A stretch of DNA of 64,000 nt, taken from the NCBI GenBank assembly GCA_947044405.1, contig CAMRHE010000205.1, positions 868,001-932,000 on the forward strand. The letters are read 5' to 3'. The position numbers were made by a program, and so were the translations under genes. The DNA is from Leptodactylus fallax (lineage: Eukaryota; Chordata; Amphibia; Anura; Leptodactylidae). The stretch's first letter is position 1. The number at the start of each line of letters is the position of its first letter. Below, piece after piece: positions 11,331-22,569 of this stretch. The notes below the pieces were generated by a model. The model saw nothing but the letters and a program-made list of their open reading frames with translations. It did no database searches and was not told the DNA's origin.

Positions 11331-11613
11331 TTAAAGGGATTCTGTTATCAGGGCGAAGCATATTAAATCAGCAACACAGATAGATAGGTCAGGGTCATCT
11401 AAATGTAACACATTTGCCTATTAAAAATTCGTACTCCCGTTGTCAAGATATTAATTTATTTCGCAAATGAGCAGTCTGGAGCACCAAAGGCTTCTCCATT
11501 GTTCCAAACTGCTCTAATATGCCCTTCTTTGAGTGACAGGGCCAGGGAGCTATATCTGACCTAACTGTGCAGCTGGTTTAAAAGGCTTCACCCTGGTGAC
11601 AGACTCAGTTTAA
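11331..11613. mobile_element. TTAA-flanked MITE, 'TTAAAGGGATTCTGT' family
   Basis: TTAA at 11331 and 11610-11613. The left end AGGGATTCTGTTATCAGGG is inverted against CCCTGGTGACAGACTCAGTT. The same right-end signature (TTCTGGTGATAGACTCCCTT) is seen near 23850. Non-autonomous element. Confidence 0.6.
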
Positions 11614-13300
11614 GATTTGACTTTAAAATAGATGTTTGCTGTATACCTCTTTAGCAAAAAAAAAAAAAAAAAAAACCCCTAACAAACAGTTAAATAACTA
11701 GATTGCAGGAATTCACTAACCTTCTGCATACCTTTATCATGTGGGATATTTGCATATAGTGAAATTACATCCAACGTCACCCAAGGTATATTTTCCCATT
11801 CAAAGTCCTTCAATAAATTAAGCAAGTGCTCTGACAGCTTATAGACCTATAAAGTGACAGCTATGCTGCTATTTGCATATTTTAAGTAAGGAATCTAGAA
11901 AACCTTTGGCATGTTTTTTAATATCATGTTGTCAGATAAGAAGCACTTCTGAACTCCTTTTTTGCATTTTTCCTTGTTATTTTACTAAGGTTGCAGTGGT
12001 CTCGTTAAGGACCAGAAAGCTGATTCGGAGGCCCAGGCCCTGCTGAAACATTTCATGCTCTACAGGATATATCAAATACCGAAGAAAGGAAGGGTGGCTG
12101 AATATATAGGAGGAGCACATGGGCTCTGTGACGTAGGCTGGCTTCTGGCATCACATGTCATAACCTGACAGCCTCTTAGGGCGAGGACTAACGCAGCACA
12201 GTTTAGTTAGATTTAATCAATTATAGACAGGCAGAAAAATCAGAGGAGTAGGGAGAGGAAGAATGTCTTCATTGTCTGTGTCTGTGTGAATATAGTTTTT
12301 ACTGACTTCTATATACATTGGACCATTCACCCCTTCATTGTCTAAATCTCATTTTGTTGAAAAAAGTCTTTTTGCTATAGAGCAATTTTTTTTCTGTAAC
12401 ATAGTGTCAGATTTTCCATTACTTAGTGTAGCTTTGCTTGTTATCTGACTGTCCACAAAGTGTCTTCATTTTCATCAATCTCATTTTAATGTTTTTTTTT
12501 GGGCAGGTGTGTTTTTCTTGTTAACCAATACATAAAAAGTGGTGTTATCACAGCACAAAAAACAAAAAGAAAAACATGCGTGTTGTAGTCTAACACTGGC
12601 CAGGTTACCCTTTCAAGGCTTAATCTAATTTTATTTTGGAATTTACTTCAACTAGAGTTTTTAAAAAAAAAAAGTAAAACAGATACACACAGTCTCAGAA
12701 TTATCACTATCATATAAGCAGTGAAATAAAATGACAGGAAAAAAAGGCAGGGGACAGGCATAAGGAGGAGGAAGAGGATAGACTGACACTACTATCACGC
12801 CATCTACCAGAACAATAAAAATGTGAGTGGCAATAGCAACAGTACTTCTAGTCTTGGCAGCCCCGCTAGTAACCACAGGGTTGTTGTACTTCCTGAGAAT
12901 AAAGATTAAGTTTTTGAAAGCAGTGAAACACTAATGTTGAGTCAGGGTTCTGTATGTTCCTCCTCCTCTGTCGTTGTAACCCATAATTTATCACGCTACC
13001 TTTGTGCACTGTCAAACATGTCTTCTTCATTTTCACTGACACAGATTCCACTAGTAGTCATGTGGCATCTGCGGAGATATTCTTCATAGCCCTAGACCTC
13101 CTCTTCTTTCTCTTCTTGTTGAGTTGGATGAGAACAGACAGTGTGGAAGATATGACTGTTGGTGGTGGATAGTGATAGTCGTGATGGTAAGGGCACTAGC
13201 AGGAAATCTATTGTGAAATGTGAGGTGGTGAAGATGATGAAATTACTGAATCTGATGATAATACTATTGCAGATAAGACCTGGCAATCAGGTTAGGGTGA
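11614..13300. other. No clear gene; possibly 5' part of the hAT remnant
   Basis: It contains an A-tract, a GAGGA-rich stretch (12765-12780) and serine/acidic-codon-like low-complexity DNA that could be the decayed upstream part of the hAT element at 13300-14400. No frame can be followed with confidence. Confidence 0.3.
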
Positions 13301-13326
13301 CAGGGTGATATCAGAGGAAGAGGATA

Positions 13327-13722
13327 ATGGCAGCTTCAATAGTAAGAATTCCATCTGATATACAGCTCCAACATCCAAAAAACCTGCCTGGGGTAGGTCT
13401 AAGGCAAGTTTGGGTGGTGGTGACAGTGGTGGCACTGGCAGACACATTTCCACTCCAGTTGGTGTTGGTGGCAGATGCTACGTGTGTTTATGTCCCATAT
13501 GGGAATTTTTTTGTACATTACCAAATGGCAAATCCACGGCAAGGTGCAAAATCTGCAAGCAGAAAATTAGCTATGGCATGCACACGTGTAGGGATTAGGT
13601 CTTTCCATACTCACATGAAATGGCAACACCAGGTCATTTGGCAAAGTAGAATTGGCAGCGGCACTGGCAGGCAAAGTGAGCAAGACCGTCCTACTCCTTC
13701 TCCCCATGATCTTCTTTGTTGA
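13327..13722 (+). pseudogene. hAT transposase relic with BED zinc finger
   Basis: The plus strand at 13497-13590 reads IWEFF, then TARCKICKQKISYGMHTC. This is the W-x-F-F ... C-x2-C ... I-S-x-G pattern of a BED-type zinc finger, the N-terminal DNA-binding domain of hAT transposases and ZBED proteins. The expected following H-x3-H part appears only in another frame (HTHMKWQHQVIWQ at about 13605-13645), so at least one frameshift separates them. The RNase-H-like catalytic domain was not found downstream. It is a short broken relic in the fgf18 intron, antisense to that gene. Confidence 0.5.
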
Positions 13723-13799
13723 CAGGCCACATCCACACATAGCACATGGTCATTGTCATTATCATTACTTTGTCTGCTTTTCCGCTACTTTTTTTTTTT

Positions 13800-14400
13800 T
13801 TTTAGACTCAATTCTTTATCACTTTTCAACTGGTGCCACAAATTTTTCTTGAAATTCTGTAACTTGTTACTCTGCCAATATTATGTTGCTGTGGAATTTA
13901 CTCTCATACAGGCAAGATAATCCAGTGTCCTTTCTGATTCCCAGGTGTCGTTCTCATGGTCATAGAATTCTTTCCATTTCAGAAGATTTTTCAGTTGGCA
14001 GGCCAGGTATGTTTCAGTATGCCATAAATATTTATTGAAACTCTGTAATTGTAACTCCTTAGTGCCACATCTACTCTTATAAAGGGATCGTTTTTGATGA
14101 ATTTTTTACAAAGTCATTTCCTTATCACTTCACTTTCAACTGGCAGGCACGCCAGTCTGCCGCAAATGTTTCTTCAAATTCTGTAGTTGCCATTTGCCAC
14201 TGCCAGACTGTTGGCATAATAACAACAAAATAAACAAAAAGAAAAACCACCATTGCTTCTTCCAATACCAGTGCCATGTTGGTGCAGCATTCTGGGATCA
14301 TTTTTGCCAGCTTTTATTGAGAAAGCTACTTCTTCGCTTTTTAACCAGGCACATGGCCACAAATTTTTCTTCAAGATAACAACCCTGTTGCACTTACAAG
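13800..14400. repeat. Degenerate tandem repeat (~110-180 bp spacing) beside the hAT relic
   Basis: Four diverged units share a TTATCACTTTTCAACTGG / GGCAGGC block, then CACAAATTTTTCTT, then AAATTCTGTA and GCCA (about 13810-13877, 13988-14064, 14121-14206, 14310-14390). The spacing is irregular. It is probably an internal repeat array of the element. Confidence 0.4.
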
Positions 14401-14434
14401 TCCCCAAAATGACCAAATCTTTATATAAAATCAT

Positions 14435-14880
14435 GCAATATATCTGCCAGGTGTATATAGAAAACCATGGGCAAACACCTTCACCTAAAATGCGTAATAG
14501 CGAGTGACATCGCAGTTTATGGTTAAACTAGCAGTTTGTATCCACTGCTTACCATCCATTTTCTCATAGATATACAGTATATATGTCTCTGCCAGCCTTG
14601 ATATAATTTCAGCTTTGTTTGCCTTAGAGAGCTAGAAATGGGCTAGATAGAGTCCTAGTAGCCCTGACAGTGTCACACACTATGTTTTAAGCCAAATTAA
14701 GTACCAAATTTATTCAACCCAAAACAAATCTTTGGACCGAATTACCCAAACCTGAAACAAAATGAATTTTCAGAGGTTGGCCCATCTCTAATTACAAATG
14801 AGGGAGATTACAAGTTTTACCACTGAGGAAAGCTTTGAAATTAATCAATGCTTTCACTGTTCAAGTGACTATGTGATCTA
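14435..14880. other. No gene seen
   Basis: Non-coding intron DNA. A block around 14690-14790 (CCGAATTACCCAAACCTGAA) is reminiscent of the 'GAACCCGAACTG' dispersed repeat at 17763. Confidence 0.3.
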
Positions 14881-16447
14881 CAGTCATGGCCAAAAGTTTT
14901 GAGAATGACACAAATATTATATTTTCACATGATCTGCTGCCCTCTGGTTTTTATGTGTGTTTGTCAGATGTTTTGATCACATACAGAAATAGTTTTGCAT
15001 TCATATTATGAGTAACAGAAGCTTATATTGACAGTTAGAATGAGTTAATGCAGCAAGTCAATATTTGCAGTGTTGACCCTTCTTCTTCAGGACCTCTGCA
15101 ATTCTCCCTGGCATGCTCTCAATCAACTTCTGGACCAAATCCTGACTGATAGCAGTCCATTTTTGCAGAATCAATGCTTTAATTTTGTCTGAATTTGTTG
15201 GTTTTTGTTTGTCCACCCGCCTCTTGATGATTGACCACAAGTTCTCAATGGGATTAAGATCTGGGGAGTTTCCAGGCCATAGACCTAAAATCTCTATGTT
15301 TTGTTCCCTGAGCCATTTAGTTATCACCTTTGCTTTATGGCAAGGTGCTTCATCATGCTGGAAAAGGCATTGTTGAGCACCAAACTGCTCTTGGACGGTT
15401 TGGAGAAGTTGCTCTTGGAGGACATTCTGGTACCATTCTTTATTCATGGCTGTGTTTTTAGGCAAGACTGTGAGAGAGCCGATTCCCTTGGCTGAGAAGC
15501 AACCCCACACATGAATGGTTTCAGGATGCTTTACAGTTGGCATGAGACAAGACTGGTGGTAGCGCTCACCTCTTCTTCTCCGAATAAGCTGTTTTCCAGA
15601 TGTTCCAAACAATCGAAAAGGGGATTCATCAGAGAAAATGACTTTACCCCAGTCCTTAGCAGTCCACTCCCTGTACCTTTTGCAGAATATCAGTCTGTCC
15701 CTGATGTTTTTTCTGGAGAGAAGTGGCTTCTTTGCTGCCCTCCTTGAGACCAGGCCTTGCTCCAATAGTCTCCGCCTCACAGTGCGTGCAGATGCACTCA
15801 CACCTGCCTGCTGCCATTCCTCAGCAAGCTCTGCACTGCTGGTAGCCCGATCCCGCAGCTGAAACACTTTTAAGAGACGGTCCTGCCGCTTGCTGGTCTT
15901 TCTTGGGCACCCTGGACCCTTTTTGGCACCAATGGAACCTCTCTCCTTGAAGTTCTTGATGATGCGATAGATTGTTGACTGAGGTGCAATCTTTCTAGCT
16001 GCAATACTCTTCCCAGTTAGGCCATTTTTGTGCAGTGCAATGATGACTGCACGTGTTTCTTTAGAGATAACCATGGTTAACAGAAGAGAAACAATGATGG
16101 AAAGCACCAGCCTCCTTTTAAAGTGTCCAGTGGTGTCATTCTTACTTAATCATGACAGATTGATCTCCAGCCCTGTCCTCATCAACACCCACACCTGTGT
16201 TAATGGAGCAATCACTGAAACGATGTTAGGTGGTCCTTTTAAGGCAGGGCTGCAATGATGTTGAAATGTGTTTTGGGGGATAAAGTTCATTTTCTAGGCA
16301 AATATTGACTTTGCAAGTAATTGCTGTTAAGCTGATCACTCTTTATAACATTCTGGAGTATATGCAAATTGCCATTAGAAAAACTGAAGCAGTAGACTTT
16401 GTAAAAATTAATATTTGTATCATTCTCAAAACTTTTGGCCATGACTG
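14881..16447 (-). mobile_element. Tc1-like transposon, copy A (intact ORF)
   Basis: The element is 1567 bp. Both ends read CAGTCATGGCCAAAAGTTTT inward, followed by GAGAATGA, and are flanked by TA at 14879-14880 and 16448-16449, the Tc1/mariner target duplication. The outer repeats match for about 38 bp and then diverge. The transposase is on the minus strand. The other copy, at 35425-36988, is nearly identical. Copy A lies in the fgf18 intron in the sense orientation of the gene. Confidence 0.95.
15058..16074 (-). CDS. Tc1-like transposase, DD35E type, intact
   Basis: A 338-residue cut-and-paste transposase. The ATG at 16074 (MVISKETRAVI) is preferred over an upstream in-frame GTG because Tc1 transposases begin just before this helix-turn-helix. 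The paired-like HTHs cover about residues 1-110 (KSIAARKIAPQSTIYRIIKN). An AT-hook-like linker reads GCPRK, where the sister copy has GRPRK. Catalytic residues by my count are D149 (FSDES), D241 (QHDEAPCH) and E277 (LNPIENLW). There are 35 residues between the last two, so DD35E rather than the usual Tc1 DD34E, as described for the Traveler group. No stop or frameshift was seen. Whether it is active is unknown; the R-to-C change in the linker could reduce DNA binding. Confidence 0.9.
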   Translation of the reverse strand: MVISKETRAVIIALHKNGLTGKSIAARKIAPQSTIYRIIKNFKERGSIGAKKGPGCPRKTSKRQDRLLKVFQLRDRATSSAELAEEWQQAGVSASARTVRRRLLEQGLVSRRAAKKPLLSRKNIRDRLIFCKRYREWTAKDWGKVIFSDESPFRLFGTSGKQLIRRRRGERYHQSCLMPTVKHPETIHVWGCFSAKGIGSLTVLPKNTAMNKEWYQNVLQEQLLQTVQEQFGAQQCLFQHDEAPCHKAKVITKWLREQNIEILGLWPGNSPDLNPIENLWSIIKRRVDKQKPTNSDKIKALILQKWTAISQDLVQKLIESMPGRIAEVLKKKGQHCKY

Positions 16448-16449
16448 TA

Positions 16450-17180
16450 CATACCGGACCGCTCATATGAGCCCTATACCTGGTCTCCCAAAAGTATTTA
16501 CAACCAGCAGTTCATACATTTTGGTATTTATTATATAGCACCTGTAGCAGTTTTTCAGCCCTTGGTGTTATAGAATTGCTATTTAAGCAAATCACATATT
16601 TGTGGTGGAATTGCTACTTGAGCTATTCCCTTATATTCCGTAGAAAGAAATAAGGTCTACTAATTGCAAGTAAACAGTTAACCTTAATCCAATATCATCC
16701 TGACTTGTGCAGTCTAATGTGCCCCGATGTTTTCACCACAGCCTGACATTAGGCAGGATGGGTTTGGCCACTCAGAACCCAGATCACAAAGTCAAGACAA
16801 GGTACTAGAAAATAAGCGCACCTGCAAAAATAGAGAACCAAACCAGTAACCTTATGGCAGACTGAGGGGGTAATAAGCAAGCCGATGTCAATCAATAAGT
16901 ATACAAAGTTGCCAAAACAAAACCAGAGAAGTGTCCAAGCCGTAGTCAAATCCAGGAGGTCACAGACAAAGCCAAATCAATAGCAAAGGGGTAATTCAGA
17001 AGAGAAAGTCAGAAATCAGCACTAGAGGGTCAGCAATGTCAGGGAGTTCAAACAGGGAAAGCAAGGAGCCCCACTGCAGAAAACAATTGTGCAAAAGCCA
17101 AGTTTAAATACCATGACTCAGCCCAGGATTGGAGGTTGAGACAGAGTTCTAAATGAGTCTTCTTTTTAAGGTTCTGCTAG
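16450..17180. other. Intron DNA; possible LTR-element fragment
   Basis: About 16730-17130 has the texture of amphibian gypsy LTR or untranslated regions on the minus strand (AAGCCGTAGTCAAATCCAGG, GGTCACAGACAAAGCC). It resembles the reverse of the tract at 63290-64000 only loosely. No LTR ends or ORF can be set. Confidence 0.25.
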
Positions 17181-17181
17181 G

Positions 17182-17424
17182 ATGAGCAGACCCAGGCAAA
17201 GCTTAACTAGTGGTCATGGCAACCTTAAAGTGATGGCTGCAAGCAGGAAATTCCTGAGCCTTCAATCTGCAGGGGGCCCCATATGCTGCACATCATGTCC
17301 TGGCATTGAACAGTGTCAGCAATGTTCATTCATTTTGAGGGTGGCACAGGCAAGTGCAGTGGTTTTGATGGGAGATTTTAACAACCTGAATATTGACTGG
17401 GGTCAATGCCAAAAAGTATTTTAG
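17182..17424 (+). pseudogene. LINE endonuclease fragment (GDFN motif)
   Basis: The translation at 17359-17404 gives VVLMGDFNNLNIDW. GDFN followed by a short spacer and a hydrophobic/DW is the conserved strand of apurinic-like endonucleases of CR1/L2-type LINEs. Preceding residues are not recognisably in register and a stop follows at 17424. It is a short, decayed scrap. Confidence 0.4.
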
Positions 17425-17762
17425 CAGTGGTTACATCCTTATGCAATTACACCCACATCTTCATCCACATTTGTCATTTTCAAACTCACTTTCATGTAAC
17501 TTCTTGCTTACATACTCACTTCATTTTCCTTCCTTTTAGCTTTGTGAAAAGATGCTAACAGCCTAATCATGTGAGGAATCCAGACATATCTTGGCTACAC
17601 CAGCTACATCATTGTGTTCCTCCCGGACCAGAGCCTCAAACTTCCCTAGTTTGCTTGCTAGGCTTCTGGCATTTGTGAACATTCACTTTAATGGGAGTTT
17701 GCCATTTCCAAAACACATCTCAAACCAATAGTAATGCCATATAGGGCCTTTAATAGAAGAAA

Positions 17763-18075
17763 CTAGTGTTGAGCGAATCCGAACTGCACAGTTCGGGTTC
17801 CTGCCAAACTTTGCGCGTTCGGGTACCAAAACCCGACGCCAAACGTCAGCGCTGAGCAGCCAATCAACCAGCTTTAACCCCTTCACTCATTGTCACGTAC
17901 ATGTACGTGGGAGAATGTGGGTAGTTACCGCATCCCCACGTACACGTACGTGATGGTGATCGAGCGGGCTCAGAAGCAGAACTCGTGCGATCACCGTGGG
18001 AGCCCGGCTGTATCCGACAGCCAGGCTCCCGCTGCAACAGCAGGGACAGTGATAACACCGATCAACACTAGAAGA
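17763..18075. repeat. Dispersed repeat with 'ACTAGTGTTGAGCGAA' end
   Basis: Begins AACTAGTGTTGAGCGAATCC and contains GTACATGTACGTGGGAGAAT and a hairpin around CCGGCTGTATCCGACAGCC. The tract at 34040-34266 ends in the inverted counterpart (CTTCGCTCATCTCTAGT). GC-richer than its surroundings. No coding potential; a DNA-transposon derivative is likely. Confidence 0.5.
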
Positions 18076-18558
18076 AACATATCTTCGTGGCTGCAAACAG
18101 ATGAACCAGTAGTAAGAAAATCATGCCTGCAAGTGCATGGGGGGTCGGAATGATTTCTCTTTAGAGAGTTGTTACAGCCAGAGACTGAAAATGTCACAGC
18201 TACAAGGCAGTGTCTCTGGTTTAGAGACACAGCGCTGGTGGCTTTCTGTAGGCAAGTCTGCATTTATTCATTGGTTTGTGCCCACAAAGGTATGTTTCTG
18301 CTCCTATTAAAGGCCTCTACACAGCACTATTATTAGATTGGGAGGCATTTTGGACCTGACAGATGCCTTTTAAATTGCCATCCGCGTTCACACATTCATT
18401 TCTAGAAATGTGAATTTTTAAAGTTTTATGGCCACATTGGTCTATAGTGTTTGGTTGTAACATATGGATCTCCTTATCAACTGTTCTAATCCCCCCCACC
18501 ACAATCCACATCTCCACCCACCACTACATCCTGTCCCCTCTCTGACCTATCTATCCCT

Positions 18559-19030
18559 TTAATATCTGCCTTGCTTCATTCCTAGTTTAAATGCTGTACT
18601 ACCCCTGCTAGCATTCTCTCCCTGCAAGTTATATGCAGAAATCATCTTGTACCCCAATGAAAAGTCAGCCCAATGCTCTAGGAACCCAAACCCTTCTTTC
18701 CGGCACCAAGATTTGAGCCATGTATTTACCTCTTTCAGAGTATACAACCTTGGAGGTTCTTCCCTTCAGTTTGGAGCCTAGTTCTCTAAAATTCTTCTTA
18801 TGGATACGCCACCTAACATGTATTTTGAAATTGGTACCCAAATGAAATATGACAGCTGGGTCAACCCCAGCCCCTCACAGTAATTTGTCCACCTATTCCA
18901 CCACATGCTGAATCCCGGCACGTGGGAAATGGCAAAGCACTCAGGTGAGACTGTATTGACTACAGATTATTTGATCCGTCTTTTGATAATAGAATCTGCT
19001 ATAACCACTTAATGCCTTGGCTTACCAACT
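18559..19030 (-). pseudogene. SGNH/GDSL-like esterase ORF of a retroelement, decayed
   Basis: Reading the minus strand, about 19000-18986 gives ADSII (GDS block with G-to-A), 18840-18828 gives the HLGTNF block III (GTND in active enzymes), and 18733-18559 is open with WLKSWCRKEGFGFLEHWADF. This succession, GDS...GTN...SWCRxEGFGFLDHW, is the esterase-like ORF found in ORF1 of several vertebrate LINEs (CR1/L2 group) and related elements. Stops and shifts interrupt it, and the DxxH block is not intact. It is probably an old insertion in the fgf18 intron, oriented like the gene. Confidence 0.5.
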
Positions 19031-19559
19031 TCCAGCTGAGATGTCCTTCTAGCTGTTAGGGAGAGCAGTATCTGCTAGGGCTGCCATTTATAATACACAG
19101 ATCCTCACATCATCATCCAACTTGGCAATTTTCCTTAGATGCACAGATGCCTTCCATTTCATGGAGCCCTTTCCTCCCTTTCTATCTGTATTTATCCAGC
19201 TTCTTGCCTGGTCCTCCTGATGTTCCTTCATTTCTTCAACCTGGACTTCTTGCTACACTAATACAGACACATAGCAGATCATGCTCTAAAGCAAGCCTCT
19301 AATCTTGCAATCCATTATCCCAGTTACAACAAACAGTAAAGTTCTTAACTATGTAATGAAGGCACCAGCCTACAATAACCTCTGCATACTAAATCATTGG
19401 TGTAATTAGCACAACATGCAGGGTCCCTATCTGGTAACTGATACACAGTTTTGCCTAAAGAACAAGCTATAATCTTATTCATTATTCCCTTTATGGGAAT
19501 AATGTTCAGCCTGTTTTATATAACATACTTAAGATTGCTATTTCCGTGACCAGCTTAAT

Positions 19560-19990
19560 GTCCTCCCAGAGGTTGCACCCCCTGTGTTCTCTTCCTGACA
19601 TGCTTAGTTGTGCTGCTGAGATGTCATAATGGTGCACCATTTGAGTCTTGTCTGTGTCTTACGATCATGTGAATTCTGCACATGTGATATGTTTTTATCT
19701 AATCATGTATGTATTGATTGTGTCACATTAATTATGGTTGTTTTACACACATCTATGAGCTTTGTAATTTTATTACATCTATGCACTGGCACTTTCATGC
19801 ATTCATTGTATCTAGTGATTTCTTTATATTGTTTCACATTTGAGTGACAATTCTGTATTTTCCCCTGATACACTATAAATACCCTGTATGTCACATTCAT
19901 TTCACTGCTTGAAAATGGTCCATTAAAGCCTGAAATATTGCACTGGGCTAATAAAATCCCCTTTGTTTTTTTTTATTTGTTTTTTTTTTT
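19560..19990 (+). repeat. Retroelement 3'-end-like fragment
   Basis: It ends AATAAAATCCCCTTTG followed by a poly-T tract. Just before that lies GCTTGAAAATGG...AGCCTGAAATATTGCAC, a hairpin-plus-GAAA arrangement widespread in amphibian retroelement tails. No RT coding is visible. The family is not identified. Confidence 0.3.
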
Positions 19991-19994
19991 TATT

Positions 19995-20243
19995 GGCATG
20001 CTTGGGAAACCTTGGCAGGTGACACTGAATTTACAATACTGAATTTTTTCACAATATTCTAATTTTCTTAGATTTTGGTTTTCATTACCTGTAATCCATA
20101 ATCAACATTTACAGAAATAAAACACTTGAGATAGAATACTCTGTGTGTAAAGAATCTAGAAAATCTAGGAGGTCACTTTTTTAATCTAATTACTGAAGTA
20201 AATAAACGTTTCAAAGATATTCTAATTTATTGAGATGCACCTG
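19995..20243. mobile_element. Mariner-type deletion derivative, truncated
   Basis: The right end TTATTGAGATGCACCTG is followed by TA (20244-20245). Its reverse complement, CAGGTGCATCTCAATAAA, is the terminus of the fuller copy at 26998-27365. The left terminus is missing; the internal block AGGTGACACTGAATTTACAA matches the middle of that copy in inverse orientation. Confidence 0.6.
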
Positions 20244-20449
20244 TATAGTAATATTTCTTAAATGTTCCCCAGACTTTTGTACAGTGGGCATAGATTACCT
20301 CTTCTGACTGACATGTAATATATTCCCTGATAGTAAGGCATCGCGGTTTTTCCCATAGCGCTTTTCACAGAAAGTCTGTGCTTCAATTTCAACTCCCATC
20401 CACTTTGTAGGGACTTTAAACACTGCAGCCAAACTGCGCCGTTTACACC

Positions 20450-20900
20450 ACGTGGGGCCCAGGTCTAAGGGGCAAAGCTCGCCATTTTATTCACCATTAA
20501 TGCTCAGTTTTGTTCCTAATGCACTTTTAGTTTTGTTTTCTTTAGATTTATTTTATTGTTGGTGCAATGGAGTTATCAGAGCTGTAGCTATTATAGTTGC
20601 AGCAGAAGCAGTTGCTATTGGGACCTGGAACCCTAGGGAGCCCCAATGGTCCCTATTCCATATAAAATATACCATTATTCTAAGTGGCACAAGGTAGGCG
20701 GGGACCCCAATACAGATTTTGCACTGGGGGCCAAGGAGGTCAAGTTACGCCTCTGGGAGTTACCCTATGTTTTCATTTTCTAGAATGTAAATGTGGGGTT
20801 GGTTGGTGTTAGGTCTTGTGGATTTTTGTTCGGTGTTTCTCCTCTAAGTACAGATTGTACCTCCTACATTTAAAGGCTTTGTGATGTCTGGACCTGTGTG
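20450..20900. other. No gene seen
   Basis: Repeat-like phrases (CACGTGGGGCCCAGGTCTAA, GGCCAAGGAGGTCAAGTTAC) suggest an old element, but no ends can be set. The 81-codon ORF is not protein-like. Confidence 0.3.
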
Positions 20901-21039
20901 ACACTCACCTCCTATTGAAAAAATTCTTCAAACGCCCATGCTCAGAATTGAAAAGGTTAATAAATGAACAAGATTCACTTGAACAAAGATGGAATCTTGC
21001 TTTCATTGAAGCCAAAAAACACCACGTATCGGCCCTCTG

Positions 21040-21041
21040 AA

Positions 21042-21080
<39 letters not shown>

Positions 21081-21098
21081 TACACACACATATATACA
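21040..21098. repeat. Compound (TA)n(CA)n microsatellite
   Basis: A run of AT dinucleotides changes to CA and back to TA. The ORF on the opposite strand made of I/Y/V/C repeats is an artefact of this tract. Confidence 0.9.
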
Positions 21099-21929
21099 TA
21101 CATTATATATATTCATATGGTGCTACATTATAACTAACAGAAGAAAACATGTGGCTGAAAGACGCACACGCAGACAGATATGTAATCTGGAGAGCAGCCA
21201 GATGAATCTGAGACATGAAAAAAGAAAAAAATAGATATTTCCTAATTCCCGCAAGATGGCAAATTCTAAAGCATTTGTATTTGAAATTTCCACAGAAAAA
21301 TGACTGTGTGCAAGTATCTGGTTACAAATAAAATGCAGACTGCAAGTATTTTCTTAAATTTTCAATATTAAAAAAAATCTTTTTGAGTAATATAATATTT
21401 AACTGGGTTTTTCCTGCTTGGTGAGGTAGGGTGGAAGAAGGGGTACAGCTGCCACTAGTTTTTGTTAATCTCATGTATTTACCAGGATTTACCAGTGAGG
21501 TTACGCTATATGAGTCAGAATCAGAAGAACAGAAACATGGTCTTCTAATAATGGATGGCAATGAATCCCGAGGGACTCCATGGACTATAATGGGGTTATT
21601 TTTTAACAGACATTGTCAGATGAAAAAGTCGGCTTTGCAAGTCTTTATTGTCTGGGATTTTTGCCAGAGTCAGTGCTGAAGATTCTGAACAGAGACTTGG
21701 ACGCAGATAGCCGTAGACTATGCAGATCAATGATTGTTACCTATTTTTACAAAAAATCATGCAAGGAGTAAATTATCAGTTTTATCTAATTACAAAAAGA
21801 ACAAGCATGACTGTAGACAACGGGTCACTAAAAAGAAGCGGTCAATTGAAAAAACTGACATGCTGTATCTTCATTTGTTTTAACAAACACATGGACCTGA
21901 TAGAAATCAATGGATTCATTTTTTAACGG

Positions 21930-22560
21930 ATGTAAAGCAGACTGACGTCTGAGTAACGTCCATTAAAAAAGCAAGACCAATGATATTCATCCCTTTTTGT
22001 TAACTGTTCCTTCAAAAACAGATGCAAAATGGATGCCACTCAGCCATCAAACCAGAAAAGCAAAACGGAACAGAGGCAAAATGGCCTTTGAAGTGGATGC
22101 TCACATTAGTTTTTAATGGATGCTTAATCCATCAAAAATGGTACTGTCGTGTGAATAATGCCTTATTCACACACCCATGATATATGGCCATGTGATGACT
22201 GATTTTTTTAACTGTCGTTATACCACCGTTTTAAAAACAAAAGTGACTGAGCATATTCACATGTCCGTTTTTTAAGATGGATAAAAAAACCGACATGCTC
22301 TATCTTACTCCCTTAGTCCACACGAATCCAGTACAAATCAAAGAAACAATTTTTAACAGATGTAAAACGTATTGATGTCCTATAAAAAAGGATCAGTAGT
22401 TTGGGTCAAAAAAGAAAGACCAATGAAATTCAATGTTTTTTTTTTTTTTTTTTTAAACGGTCCATTAAAAACGGATGTAAAACTGATGACAGTCGGTCAA
22501 AAAAGATGGAAAAATGGAAGAGATGCAAATCCAGCATCAAAAACAGACATTCACGGACAT
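21930..22560. repeat. Dispersed repeat rich in 'GGATGTAAA' blocks
   Basis: Repeated phrases (ACGGATGTAAAGCAGACTGA, ACATGCTCTATCTTAC, CGGATGTAAAACTGATGAC) alternate in both orientations, as at 8205-8520. At least two diverged copies lie next to each other, split near 22165. A poly-T tract interrupts the second. Non-coding. Confidence 0.45.
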
Positions 22561-22569
22561 CATTTTTGA

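Noticed and set aside
16075..16107. Upstream GTG start for Tc1 transposase copy A (349 codons)
   Set aside because: Family transposases start at the ATG just before the HTH (16074); the extra N-terminus is in the terminal-repeat-side leader.
19900..19960. Second hammerhead-like motif (GCTTGAAAATGG...AGCCTGAAAT)
   Set aside because: Only the GAAA side fits; the CUGAUGA side is absent, so it is not supported as a ribozyme.
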